Positions 17,527 through 25,599 of a stretch of DNA of 64,000 bases are shown piece by piece. The DNA lies in assembly GCA_040901775.1 (NCBI GenBank), contig JBBDYF010000227.1:18041-82040 (forward strand), written 5' to 3'. The notes beneath the pieces are model-generated. The model saw only the letters and a program-made list of their open reading frames with translations. It was not told where the DNA came from and did no database searches. Every line of letters begins with the position of its first letter. Position 1 is the stretch's first letter. This DNA is from CAYLLN01 sp040901775. Its GTDB lineage: Bacteria > Planctomycetota > Planctomycetia > Pirellulales > Pirellulaceae. The translations under genes were made by a program, and so were the position numbers.

Positions 17527-17985
17527 CTACCCCTTCTTTCCTCCCGGCCCGTCCCTGTCTTCCATCTCTTCGATGTAGCGCCGCAAGCGCTCGTTCTCGT
17601 CGGTGACGTTCACCAGCCGCAGCATGTTATCGACTCGCTTGGTCAGCTCCAGGCGATTCACCGGCTTCGACAAAAAGTCGTCGGTATCGGCCTTGACCGC
17701 CCGCTCGATGTCGCCTGCTTCGTTGAGCGCGGTGACCATCAGGATCATGATCCGGCGGGTTTTCGGATCGGACTTGATCTTCTGGCAGACTTCAAAGCCG
17801 CTCAGCTTGGGCATCATCACGTCGAGCAGGATCAGGTCGGGCTTGAACGACTGGACCTTGGCCAGCGTGTCCTGTCCATCGACGGCGATTTCGGTTTCGC
17901 AGTCGATTCCGGCCAGGTACGCTTCGAGCAGTTCGCGGTTGGCCTGGTTGTCGTCGGCGATCAGGATGCGGCGTTTATCGGGCAT
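17527..17985 (-). CDS. Single-domain response regulator
   Basis: A 152-residue protein consisting of one receiver domain: acidic pocket DDN near residue 11, phosphoacceptor Asp in LILLDVMMPKLSGFEV, Thr/Ala switch MVTALNEA, and conserved Lys in FLSKPVNRLEL. After the domain comes a short charged helix (ENERLRRYIEEMEDRDG) and a Gly/Lys tail. No output domain is present, so it probably signals by protein contact, or acts within a multistep relay. No kinase gene is adjacent. Confidence 0.88.
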   Translation of the reverse strand: MPDKRRILIADDNQANRELLEAYLAGIDCETEIAVDGQDTLAKVQSFKPDLILLDVMMPKLSGFEVCQKIKSDPKTRRIMILMVTALNEAGDIERAVKADTDDFLSKPVNRLELTKRVDNMLRLVNVTDENERLRRYIEEMEDRDGPGGKKG

Positions 17986-18072
17986 CGACGGATTTCGTGT
18001 TGCGCGGTTCTGGTGGGATGGCGGTGTGCCGCACGTTTAGGCAGCATATTAACCCGCAGTTCCAACACGGCA

Positions 18073-18103
18073 CGGTCCCTCGCTTACGCTTCGGGTTGGT
18101 GTA
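18073..18103. repeat. Non-coding copy of the acccgaagcgtaagcgaggg repeat (inverted)
   Basis: Contains tccctcgcttacgcttcggg, the reverse complement of the element inside the DUF1549 gene at 4407-4453. It sits in the 228-base space between a response regulator and an isomerase gene, which otherwise shows nothing clear. Confidence 0.7.
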
Positions 18104-18213
18104 GGTAGCTACGCGGGCTCGCCGCTTAGTATAAAGGAAACCGGCCAAACGATGCAGCCGGCGAACTTCCCGGCATCGCCTCCCATTGCGGCCACTTCAA
18201 GGAGCCCTCGCAC

Positions 18214-19107
18214 ATGTCCTTTACACGTCGCACTTTTCTGGCGGGCTCGGCGGCGGCCGCTTCTGCCCCGCTGGTTGCCACGCACCTGCACGCGGCCGAA
18301 GAGCCAACAATCGAACCAGGTTCGCTCGGGAAGACCAAAAACACCCGCTTCGCCGTCAATATCGAGATGTGGTGGAGCAAGCTCCCCTTTCTCGATCGGC
18401 TGCGAAAGGCGGCCGAATTTGGCTATCCGGCGGTCGAGTTCTGGCCGCACGATGGGAAAGACCTGGCAGCGATCGCCCGCCTGTCGCAGGAATTGAAGAT
18501 CGAGATTGCCCAGTTTACCGCCTGGGGTTTTCAGCCCGGTATGAACGACCCCAATCAGGAAGATGCGTTCGTCGCCGCCATCGAGAAGGGGTGCGCGGTG
18601 GCTCACCAGCTCAAGTGCCGAAAAATGACCGTGGTGGCGGGCGATAATCAGCCGGGCATGACGAAAGACCAGATGCACGCGCAATGCATCCAAGCGCTGA
18701 AGCGGGCCGCACCGATCGCTGAGCGTGAAAGGGTGATGCTGATTCTCGAACCGATGAACGGCCGGGTCGATCATCCGGGGCATTGCCTGTACGGCAGCGA
18801 AGATGCGGTCAAAATCTGCAAAGCGGTCGGCAGCTCCGCGCTGGCTATTAACTGGGATCTCTACCACATGCAGATCAGCGAAGGCGATCTGTGCGGCCGC
18901 ATGAAGGATGGGATCGAGTGGATCGGCTACCTGCAACTGGCCGACCATCCGGGGCGCAACGAGCCGGGGACGGGCGAAATCAACTACAGCCGGGTGCTGC
19001 GGCAGGCGAAGGAACTGGGCTATACCGACTACGTTGGCCTGGAACTGCGCCCCAAGACGACCGAGCTAGCGGCGGCCATCGCGGTGAATAAGGCGGATCA
19101 GTGGTGA
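18214..19107 (+). CDS. Sugar phosphate isomerase/epimerase-type TIM-barrel protein, Tat-exported
   Basis: A 297-residue protein with a twin-arginine signal (FTRRTFLAGSAAAASAPLVA). The barrel resembles hydroxypyruvate isomerase (Hyi): FAVNIEMWWSKLPFLDRLRK, AEFGYPAVEFWPHDGKDL, MLILEPMNG with metal-ligand Glu, NWDLYHMQISEGDL, HPGRNEPGTGEINY and GLELRPK. The metal-binding Glu/Asp/His/Glu set is apparent. Export argues against a strictly central-metabolic role; planctomycetes carry many such paralogues of unknown substrate. Confidence 0.82.
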   Translation: MSFTRRTFLAGSAAAASAPLVATHLHAAEEPTIEPGSLGKTKNTRFAVNIEMWWSKLPFLDRLRKAAEFGYPAVEFWPHDGKDLAAIARLSQELKIEIAQFTAWGFQPGMNDPNQEDAFVAAIEKGCAVAHQLKCRKMTVVAGDNQPGMTKDQMHAQCIQALKRAAPIAERERVMLILEPMNGRVDHPGHCLYGSEDAVKICKAVGSSALAINWDLYHMQISEGDLCGRMKDGIEWIGYLQLADHPGRNEPGTGEINYSRVLRQAKELGYTDYVGLELRPKTTELAAAIAVNKADQW

Positions 19108-19300
19108 CGAGAGTTCAAAAGCCGCAAGGTGGATCTCCCTTTGCCAGCACGGCGAGCTAGCAGCAGCGAGCGGGGAAATTCGCCCTCACTTTGCCAAGCG
19201 GCCAAAGTTTTCGCCCCCGGCTCGCCGATAAAGACCGTGACGTTTGCACCGACTTTGACGCCTGTGCCGGTCGTGCGGCCCGTTCCGCGGAGAACCACTC

Positions 19301-19537
19301 GTGACCAAGAACTCCTCCCTCTGCCTGAAAACCTCCTTGTGTGGCATCGGGCTGGCCCTCGCCGCCCTGGGTTCCACCGGCTGCCAGGGAACCTACGCCG
19401 GGCAGACGCTGCCGAGCGCTTATTACATTGCCGACGATATTCAATATTTCGCCCCCGGCCCCGAGTTCAAGCTGAGCCGCGAAGCCGCCGCCCAGAAGGC
19501 CTACAAGGCCGACTTGGAAGCCCAAGGCGGGCTGTAA
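19301..19537 (+). CDS. Small putative lipoprotein, 78 residues
   Basis: Encodes an N-terminal hydrophobic segment (LCGIGLALAALGSTGC) ending at a cysteine that could be a lipobox, although the -3 residue is Ser and not Leu. The short mature part (PSAYYIADDIQYFAPGPEFK, then an Ala/Lys-rich helix) has no catalytic motif. Proteins of this kind recur in Pirellulales; the function is unknown. It lies 179 bases before the VWA gene on the same strand, a space filled with cggaattcggagcgcggaat tandem repeats. Confidence 0.6.
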   Translation: MTKNSSLCLKTSLCGIGLALAALGSTGCQGTYAGQTLPSAYYIADDIQYFAPGPEFKLSREAAAQKAYKADLEAQGGL

Positions 19538-19716
19538 GACGAGTGCGGAGCTCGGAATTCGGAGCGCGGAATTCGGAGCGCGGAATACAGCCAGCCCCGG
19601 TCTATTCGGCCGGGGTGTCGGCGTTTCTTGCCTCTGACCTCCGACCTCTGGCTTTTGCCTGCCCACGGACGGACAATACACAGGACGGGGCGCAGGTGCT
19701 GCGAGCTTCGACGGCC

Positions 19717-20877
19717 ATGAAAATTGTCTGCATCCATTGCGGCGGCGAGTTCTCGATCCGGGCCGAAGACCTGGGGGGTGTCGGTCGCTGTCCGCATTGC
19801 CGGGGCGAAATCAGCCTGCCCAAGCCGGTCGAAGAGGCCCAGCCGCAGGCGGTGCAGCGCCACGCGCCGAGCAACTGGCTGGAAAATTCGTTCTCGGGGC
19901 TGGCCTCGCTGGTGATCCACCTGGTCGCGTTTCTGGTGGTCGCCCTGCTGCAAGCCAGCGGCGGCACCGGCGGCGTCGGCGAGGGGGAAGAAGTGCAGAT
20001 CGGCATCCTCCCGGTCGAGGAACTGAGCGAGACGCAGGAAGAGCAACTCAGCGTCGGCGAAGTTGCCAAAGAGCAGACGACCGACCAGATGGAACTGGCC
20101 GATGTCGAAGCGCCCAGCGCCCCGGCTGCCGATTCGGCGGCGGGCGACTGGGCGGCGCTGGGCACCCCGTCGCCCAGCGGCGGAGAGTCGGGCTCGTTCG
20201 ACCTGGGCTCGGTGCAGGTCGGCGGCGGCTCGATGGGCGGGGGAAGTTTTGAAGGGATGGTCGGCACACTCCGCCGCACGGGCCTCGATGTTGTCCTTTG
20301 TTTCGACAGCACGGGCAGCATGTCGCCCGAGATCGACCAGGTCAAAAAGCAGATTGAGCGGATCGGCGCGACCCTGACCCGGCTGGTTCCCAAGGCGCGG
20401 ATCAGCATCTGCACCTATCGCGACAACGGCGACGAGTACGTGACCAAGGGGATGCCGCTGACCAGCAGTATTCAAGACACCAGCGATTTTCTCTCGCGCA
20501 TCTCGGCCGGCGGCGGCGGCGACCATCCCGAGGCGGTCGATGAAGGGCTGTACTGGTCGGTCAATCAGAACCAGTATCGCCCCTCGGCCCGCAAGGTGAT
20601 CTTGCTGTTCGGCGACGCTCCGCCGCATCCCCAAAAGCTGAAGCGATGTTTGGAGATCGCCAAAAATTTTCGCGAGCAAAACAAGGGGATCATCAGCACG
20701 GTGACCTGCCATAGCGACGAGGCGATGCCCGAGTTCTATCAGATCGCGTCGGCCGGCGGCGGCGAAGCGTTTCTCGCTCGCGACCAGCGACAAATCATGA
20801 CCCAACTAATGGTCCTGGTCTTCGGCAGCCGGCACCGGCAAAAGGTTATCGAGGCGTTTAAGCTATTGGAAGAGTAG
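19717..20877 (+). CDS. Zinc-ribbon, membrane-anchored von Willebrand factor A protein
   Basis: A 386-residue protein. Residues 1-35 form a zinc ribbon (CIHCGGEF and CPHCRGEI). One membrane helix follows (ASLVIHLVAFLVVALLQASG), then an acidic and Gly/Ser-rich linker of about 100 residues, then a VWA domain (about 190-386) with MIDAS motif DSTGSM and the second-loop threonine region near YRDNGDEYVTKG. Such proteins bind partners through a metal ion, probably at the outer face of the membrane. The frame is open well upstream, but MKIVCIHCGGEF is the natural start. Confidence 0.8.
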   Translation: MKIVCIHCGGEFSIRAEDLGGVGRCPHCRGEISLPKPVEEAQPQAVQRHAPSNWLENSFSGLASLVIHLVAFLVVALLQASGGTGGVGEGEEVQIGILPVEELSETQEEQLSVGEVAKEQTTDQMELADVEAPSAPAADSAAGDWAALGTPSPSGGESGSFDLGSVQVGGGSMGGGSFEGMVGTLRRTGLDVVLCFDSTGSMSPEIDQVKKQIERIGATLTRLVPKARISICTYRDNGDEYVTKGMPLTSSIQDTSDFLSRISAGGGGDHPEAVDEGLYWSVNQNQYRPSARKVILLFGDAPPHPQKLKRCLEIAKNFREQNKGIISTVTCHSDEAMPEFYQIASAGGGEAFLARDQRQIMTQLMVLVFGSRHRQKVIEAFKLLEE

Positions 20878-20885
20878 TCGCCCAC

Positions 20886-21971
20886 CTAAAACAGCCGCAA
20901 CTGCCCGCTTGGCGGACGCGGCGGCCGAAACTGCGATGCATCGAGCGGCTCCCACGGACGGTCGAGCCCCAGCTTTCGCGCAAAGACCTGGAACGTTTGC
21001 GCCACCTGGTCGGCGTATGCGCCCTGGCCGCGCATCCGGCTGCCGAACTGGGCATCGTTGAGCTTGCCCCCGCGCATGGCGCGGATCAGCGACTGCACCC
21101 GCTCGGCCGCCAAGGGGCGGTTTCGTGCCAGCCAGTCGGTAAACACGGGAGCCACGTTCTGCGGCAGGCGGAGCATCACGTATCCCGCGCCCAGCGCGCC
21201 CGCCTCTTTGGCCGCTGCCAACAGCGCGGGGATCTCCTGGTCGGTCAGGCCGGGAATAATCGGCGCCATCATCACCCGCACCGGAACGCCCGCGGCCGAC
21301 AGCTCGCGAATCGCCCGCAACTTGGCGGCGGGCGTGGCGGTTCGCGGCTCGAGCGTGCGGGCCAGTTCCGCGTCGAGCGTGGTCACGCTCAGGGCCACGC
21401 TAACCAGGTTCAACCGGGCCAGCGGCGCGAGGATGTCCAGATCGCGCAGGATGAGCGAGTTCTTGGTGATGATGCCGATCGGCTGGCGGGCTTCGAGCAG
21501 CACCTCCAGAATGCCGCGGGTCAGTTTGAACCGCCGCTCCGCCGGCTGATAGCAGTCGGTCACGCCGGCCATCATGATGGTCTCGCTCCGCCACGATTTC
21601 TTGTTCAGTTCCTTGCGCAGCAGCCGCACCGCATCGTGCTTGACGAGAATTTTCGTTTCAAAGTCGATCCCGGCGTTCATCCCCAGCGTTTCGTGCGTCG
21701 GCCGGGCGTAGCAATAGGCACAGCCATGCTCGCAGCCGCGATACGGATTGATGCTGAAGCGGAAGGGGATGTCGGGGCTGTCGTTCTCGCGAATGAGCGA
21801 GGCGGAGTTGTCGGGCAGAAAGAGCGTGGGAACCGCCCGCTCGTCGGCCAGCAGGTCGTCGTCCGCGGCCAATTGCTCGTAGTCGGCTTCGTGGCGAACG
21901 GCCTCGAAGCGGTTGGCGGGGACCGCGCCCGTGCCGCGGCCGACGACGCAAACTTTGGGAGCGTCGGGCAT
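20886..21971 (-). CDS. PA0069-family radical SAM protein
   Basis: A 361-residue protein from the ATG at 21971 (MPDAPKVCVVGRGTGAV). The 4Fe-4S-SAM motif is YRGCEHGCAYCYARP (C-x3-C-x2-C). Other family features are GTKILVK-like DFETKILVKHDAVRLLRKEL, VTDCYQPAERRFKLTRGILE, and the C-terminal GSRMRGQGAYADQVAQTF. It is related to the SplB-like group but does not look like a spore photoproduct lyase, and its substrate is not known. It converges on the VWA gene with 8 bases between stops. Confidence 0.85.
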   Translation of the reverse strand: MPDAPKVCVVGRGTGAVPANRFEAVRHEADYEQLAADDDLLADERAVPTLFLPDNSASLIRENDSPDIPFRFSINPYRGCEHGCAYCYARPTHETLGMNAGIDFETKILVKHDAVRLLRKELNKKSWRSETIMMAGVTDCYQPAERRFKLTRGILEVLLEARQPIGIITKNSLILRDLDILAPLARLNLVSVALSVTTLDAELARTLEPRTATPAAKLRAIRELSAAGVPVRVMMAPIIPGLTDQEIPALLAAAKEAGALGAGYVMLRLPQNVAPVFTDWLARNRPLAAERVQSLIRAMRGGKLNDAQFGSRMRGQGAYADQVAQTFQVFARKLGLDRPWEPLDASQFRPPRPPSGQLRLF

Positions 21972-22319
21972 GGGTTGGCCACTGGAATGCGAGAAGTTAG
22001 ACGTAATGCCGAATTGTACACGTTCGCCGCGGCGCAGGCAGGCTAAGTTTCCAAGTGGAAAACAATCGAATCTTAATTCGTCAAAGTGTCCAGTTAGCAA
22101 GTGGCCTAGACCGAGCGACGTTATGTCGCGATCCTAAGTTATTGTTAGATAACGACTTGTGGTTTTGCCTGCAAGTTTGGCGGTTGCTCGCTTGAATCCT
22201 CGTGCTAAAACGTGTCGCTTTCTTGACTGGGAGCAAGAATTAACCGATAATCCCATTAGCTCATCTGCCCATGGCAGAAGGAGTATCTGAGGCCGTCCAA
22301 TTGGGCGGCCTCTGTCATT
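21972..22319. other. Intergenic region, AT-richer than its surroundings
   Basis: No gene is seen over 348 bases. A small inverted repeat (gttattgttagataac) lies near 22138-22153, and a strong hairpin that looks like a terminator lies at 22289-22312. No tRNA or known riboswitch could be recognised. Confidence 0.5.
22289..22312. terminator. Probable terminator hairpin
   Basis: GAGGCCGTCC pairs with GGGCGGCCTC across an AATT loop. It lies 8 bases after the stop of the minus-strand gene at 22320-22850, which it would serve. No good U tract is present. Confidence 0.45.
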
Positions 22320-22850
22320 TCATGGCTTCAGTTCTCCGTAATCTCTCGCAAGAGCTTCGCGCCTCTGCTTTCTCTGCACCCAATACGCAGTAACGAGCAA
22401 GAAGTGACTGCTCCTTTCGCTAAGCACCACCAGGTAGCTGAAATCTGTCAGCGACAGCAGCAGCCGCTTGTCATTGCCGTGGGATGTTCTTGTTACGGCT
22501 TTCCAGCGCAGAACCTTGCCGTCTGTGGCTTCCAAAATGGGACGAATCCAGCGAATCCGCTCGCATCGTTCCAAATCTGGAACGCGATTAATTTCACGAA
22601 GCCTCGGTCCCACGCGCTCTGAATCGGACTCATTGTCTACTGAAATCAAGTGCCAAAACGTGGCATTCTTTCCTCCCAGAAGTGGCTGCTGACGCAAGCG
22701 AACGAGCTTTCCAAGGCACTGCGGAGAGTTCCATAGAAAATCGCGATCAAAGTGCCCGTACAATTCGTCTTCATACGCGGCCCACGTCCTCGGCCCCACG
22801 CTGAAGTTGTTCGATCTCGGGGTCGGGGCGGCAGCCGAGCAACGCTGCAA
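22320..22850 (-). CDS. Hypothetical protein, possible BECR/RelE-like RNase fold
   Basis: A 176-residue frame. The body contains KNATFWHLIS, RVPDLERCERIRWIRPILEA, then DFSYLVVLSERSSHFLLVTA and WVQRKQRREALARDY. The final strand pair (YLVVL, FLLVTAY) followed by an Arg/Lys helix resembles the BECR nuclease fold of RelE- or barnase-like toxins, and I recall similar uncharacterised bacterial proteins. No partner antitoxin is evident. The N-terminal 15-20 residues overlap a truncated membrane-protein gene upstream and may not be native, so the true start is unsure. Confidence 0.55.
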   Translation of the reverse strand: MQRCSAAAPTPRSNNFSVGPRTWAAYEDELYGHFDRDFLWNSPQCLGKLVRLRQQPLLGGKNATFWHLISVDNESDSERVGPRLREINRVPDLERCERIRWIRPILEATDGKVLRWKAVTRTSHGNDKRLLLSLTDFSYLVVLSERSSHFLLVTAYWVQRKQRREALARDYGELKP

Positions 22851-23004
22851 GGACGGCCAGCACGATCAGCAGAGTGCGGAGGCGGTATGGCATCGTTTCG
22901 AGGTTTCCTCGCCAGATGCGAGTGATCGCTTGGTAGAGCAGCAAGGCGAGTATGAATGGCGATGCGACGACGACGACGGCAATCCACGCCGGCAAGATCA
23001 GCAC
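22771..23004 (-). CDS. Truncated RLRTLLI-type small membrane protein
   Basis: A 77-residue frame with a membrane segment (AWIAVVVVASPFILALLLYQ) and then the planctomycete signature MPYRLRTLLIVLAVLAALLG, after which the sequence changes character and runs into the 5' end of the BECR-like gene. Normal relatives begin at the M of MPYRLRTLLIV and continue for another 50 or more residues, as the neighbour at 23061-23273 does. A recombination has probably fused two broken genes here. May not be functional. Confidence 0.4.
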   Translation of the reverse strand: MLILPAWIAVVVVASPFILALLLYQAITRIWRGNLETMPYRLRTLLIVLAVLAALLGCRPDPEIEQLQRGAEDVGRV

Positions 23005-23060
23005 GGCCCACGACCTAGAGATCGTGCCGTCTGCAAGCCCTTGCAGCAGTTGAGGCGGCT

Positions 23061-23273
23061 TCAGGTGTCGCTATCCATGCCTTTGATTGTAGCCGGCGGC
23101 GAGGGAGTCGTCGCTGGCTTCAAGGTGTTCGGCCCGCAGTCCACAGAATCGATGTATTCCTGCCGCCTGCGCTGGGCCTCGGCCAGGGCAGCACCACCGC
23201 CAATCCATACGCCCGCCAGCACCGGCGGCAGCACGGCCAGCACGATCAGCAGAGTGCGGAGGCGGTATTGCAT
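23061..23273 (-). CDS. RLRTLLI-type small membrane protein, 70 residues
   Basis: Begins MQYRLRTLLIVLAVLPPVLA, a short N-terminal motif shared by many planctomycete small membrane proteins, with one helix (LLIVLAVLPPVLAGVWIG) followed by a polar tail. A stretch of about 40 bases covering its first codons is almost identical to one covering MPYRLRTLLIV in the truncated copy upstream, showing local duplication. Function unknown. Confidence 0.55.
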   Translation of the reverse strand: MQYRLRTLLIVLAVLPPVLAGVWIGGGAALAEAQRRRQEYIDSVDCGPNTLKPATTPSPPATIKGMDSDT

Positions 23274-23285
23274 GGGGTTAGCCGC

Positions 23286-23624
23286 CTACCAGATTTTGAG
23301 CATCCAAAGGACCGTTGCAAGTGAATGCGGTGACTGCAGGAGCAGCACCAACCCTCCCGATACCCGGATGACGCCCGAACCCTTCCACATCGCGATTCCA
23401 GTGAAAACGGGGCCTATGAATGCCGCCCATGCTTTGACCCAAAAGAACAACAATAGTGGAACGCGCAAACCGTCTATTCGGTTAATCATTGGACCGACGG
23501 AGGGGAAGAGCGAGGTTGACCACGACACCAGGCAGCACACGACACCCAGCACAAGCAACACCAACGCCACTCCCGATTGCTTTGCGGGTTCAGTCTGCGG
23601 TGACTCATACGGGTTCGGCTCCAT
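23286..23624 (-). CDS. NPYESP-type membrane protein, 112 residues
   Basis: From the ATG at 23624 the protein opens MEPNPYESPQTEP, a signature of small planctomycete membrane proteins, and then has three or four hydrophobic segments (VALVLLVLGVVCCLVSW, LLLFFWVKAWAAFIGPVFTG, VSGGLVLLLQSPHSL). The frame extends 11 codons further upstream, but the NPYESP motif sets the start. It lies 12 bases upstream of the RLRTLLI gene and may be co-transcribed. Function unknown. Confidence 0.6.
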   Translation of the reverse strand: MEPNPYESPQTEPAKQSGVALVLLVLGVVCCLVSWSTSLFPSVGPMINRIDGLRVPLLLFFWVKAWAAFIGPVFTGIAMWKGSGVIRVSGGLVLLLQSPHSLATVLWMLKIW

Positions 23625-23718
23625 TTCCCTGATTGTAGCCGGCTGGGAGTGGGTCAATCGACCACGGGATCGGCCGCCCGAGAAATCTCAAACGGTATCA
23701 CTACCCAGGGAGAGAGGA

Positions 23719-24189
23719 CTAAATCCGGCCGAGCAACGTGCGCAGCGCGGCCAGCTCGACCGGCTTGACCAGGTACTCGTCGCAGCCTGCTTCGGCGGCC
23801 AGCTTCCGATGAGCGGCGTGGCCGTAGCCGCTAAGGGCGACGATGAACATGTTCTGCGTCACCGGATTGGCTCGCAGCCGCCGGGCCACTTCGCAGCCAT
23901 CCATCGCGGGCAAGCCCAGATCGAGCAGCACGGCTTGCGGCTGGAACTGGCTGGCCAGCGCCAGGGCTTGCGGACCCGAGTTGGCCGTTCGCACTTCGTA
24001 TTTCAGCATTCGCAGTAACAGCGCCAGGCTTTCCGCCGCGTCGGCCAGGTCGTCCACGATCAAGATGCGCAAGGGGCCGCCCGGCCTGACAGAGTCGGAC
24101 GGTGCGGGCAACGCGGGGTCAGGCGAATCTTTCGCCACAGGCCACCTCAGGGGCAGTTCGAACAGGACGGTGGAACCAAGCTCGTCCAC
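23719..24189 (-). CDS. Response regulator, probable remnant of a hybrid histidine kinase
   Basis: Encodes a receiver domain (LRILIVDDLADAAESLALLL; phosphoacceptor Asp in AVLLDLGLPAMDGCEV; IVALSGYG; Lys in YLVKPVELAAL). The first residues, GSTVLFELPLRWP, look like the end of a histidine-kinase ATPase domain (the G-x-GST-F-x-x-x-LPL element), yet no kinase precedes it: upstream is the divergent Crp/Fnr gene. I infer that a hybrid kinase lost its N-terminal part. The GTG start at 24189 is the only reasonable one seen. It may still work as a stand-alone receiver. Confidence 0.75.
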   Translation of the reverse strand: MDELGSTVLFELPLRWPVAKDSPDPALPAPSDSVRPGGPLRILIVDDLADAAESLALLLRMLKYEVRTANSGPQALALASQFQPQAVLLDLGLPAMDGCEVARRLRANPVTQNMFIVALSGYGHAAHRKLAAEAGCDEYLVKPVELAALRTLLGRI

Positions 24190-24446
24190 GGCGATGAGAT
24201 AGTGTGATCGAGACGACGGGCTACTTCTGTCCGCCAGCGTACAGACCTCCCGTTTGCTGCGCGGCCAGGGCGCGGCCGCCGGTCAATCAACCCGCGGCGC
24301 AAACAAACAGCAGCCAATGCGCGGATTGAGCGAAATACGAGGATTCGCACGCGGTTGACGGCAACAAACGTTTGGCATCGAAGTTGCGTTGAAGGCGCAC
24401 GCACGCTTGGTTTGCCCGTGGGATGGACGGCTAGGAGTGGAACATC

Positions 24447-25169
24447 ATGGCAAGGCAACCTGAACCGCAACGGACTGTTCAAAATCGTATTCTGGCGGCC
24501 TTGCCGCCGCGCGAGCTCGAGCGGCTGTTGCCACGGATGCAGCGCGTACCGATCAAGCTGCATCAGGTCGTCCACGAACCGGTCGGCCTGTTTACCGAGG
24601 TCTATTTCCCTGAAGAGGGATTGATCTCGGTGGTGACCAGCATGGACGACGGCAGCACGATCGAAGTCGCCACGGTCGGCAACGAGGGGCTGGCCGGCCT
24701 GCCGGTGCTGATGGGCATCGAGAAGGTTCCGCAGCGCTACCTCGTCCAGATCGAGGGACAGGCGATGCGAATGCGCGCCGATACTCTGTGGCAAGAGACG
24801 CGCGAGGACACGCCGCTGCGGCGCTTGCTGATGCGATATCAAACGGCGTTTTTCTCGCAGATCATGCAAAGCGTGGCCTGCAACGGCCTGCACAACATCC
24901 AGCAGCGGTGCTGCCTGTGGCTGCTGCGGTGCCTGGACCGATCGCGCTCGTCGGAGGTGGTCATCACGCACGAGTTTTTGGGGCAAATGCTGGGGGTCCG
25001 CCGCGCGAGCGTGACCGAGGTGCTCAAGCCGTTGCATGCCAAGGGTTGGATCGGCCATCGCCGAGGGGTCGTTTCGGTGCTCGATCGGCAAGGGCTGGAA
25101 CGGGTCACCTGCGAGTGCTACCAGGTCGTACGCAACGAATTCGATCGGATGCTCAGCGGCGCGGTGTAG
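24447..25169 (+). CDS. Crp/Fnr-family transcription regulator
   Basis: A 240-residue protein with an N-terminal cyclic-nucleotide-like sensor domain (about 20-150; HEPVGLFTEVYFPEEGLISV, TIEVATVGNEGLAGLPVLMG) and a C-terminal winged helix of the Crp type (about 165-235; THEFLGQMLGVRRASVTEVL). The sensor lacks the Arg-Ala pair that binds cAMP phosphate, and no N-terminal cysteine cluster for Fe-S binding is seen, so the signal is unknown. Similar genes are common near response regulators, as here. The 257-base upstream region shows no other gene. Confidence 0.85.
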   Translation: MARQPEPQRTVQNRILAALPPRELERLLPRMQRVPIKLHQVVHEPVGLFTEVYFPEEGLISVVTSMDDGSTIEVATVGNEGLAGLPVLMGIEKVPQRYLVQIEGQAMRMRADTLWQETREDTPLRRLLMRYQTAFFSQIMQSVACNGLHNIQQRCCLWLLRCLDRSRSSEVVITHEFLGQMLGVRRASVTEVLKPLHAKGWIGHRRGVVSVLDRQGLERVTCECYQVVRNEFDRMLSGAV

Positions 25170-25342
25170 GGGCAAGCTTGCGAGCGTTCGGGCGAGGACG
25201 CTCAATAACAACGGTTAACGCGGAGAAGCTTGCAATCCGGCGGCGAGTGCGGCACGCTGGTCAGCGACCTGTTCCCCCATCTGCGCGACCAGATGGACGA
25301 CATGAGACCGACGAAATTGGGGCCACGGTCGCTTCCAACCGC

Positions 25343-25480
25343 TGCCACGTCCACGACTTTCACGCCACGATTCTGCACCTATTGGGCATCGACCACACCC
25401 GCCTGACCTATCGCCACGGCGGCCGCGGCTATCGCCTGACCGACGTGCACGGCAACGTGGTGACGGAAATTCTGGCGTGA
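25343..25480 (+). pseudogene. Remnant of the C-terminus of a DUF1501 protein
   Basis: The frame reads CHVHDFHATILHLLGIDHTR then a GRGYRLTDVHGNVVTEILA end, which is the usual C-terminus of planctomycete DUF1501 proteins. No start or remaining body of such a gene is found upstream, where the Crp/Fnr gene ends at 25169. Sequence from 25222 may hold more decayed pieces. Confidence 0.55.
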
Positions 25481-25599
25481 TGAATCGCACGCGCCCTGAA
25501 TTTTGGCGCTGTCGATCCTTGCGATGCGGGCGCGGGGCGTAGTACCGTAGGGGACAGTCATTGTCCCGCGACTCGTTACGCGACCCGGAGATTTGCCCC

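Noticed and set aside
19129..19716. Upstream extension of the VWA frame
   Set aside because: It covers another gene and tandem repeats; the zinc-ribbon start at 19717 fits the protein.
22190..22290. tRNA-like sequence before the terminator hairpin
   Set aside because: No cloverleaf or T-loop GTTCRANNC could be built.
24147..25211. Long open frame antisense to the Crp/Fnr gene
   Set aside because: Arg/His/Gln-rich composition with no motif; it is the shadow of a GC-rich gene on the other strand.
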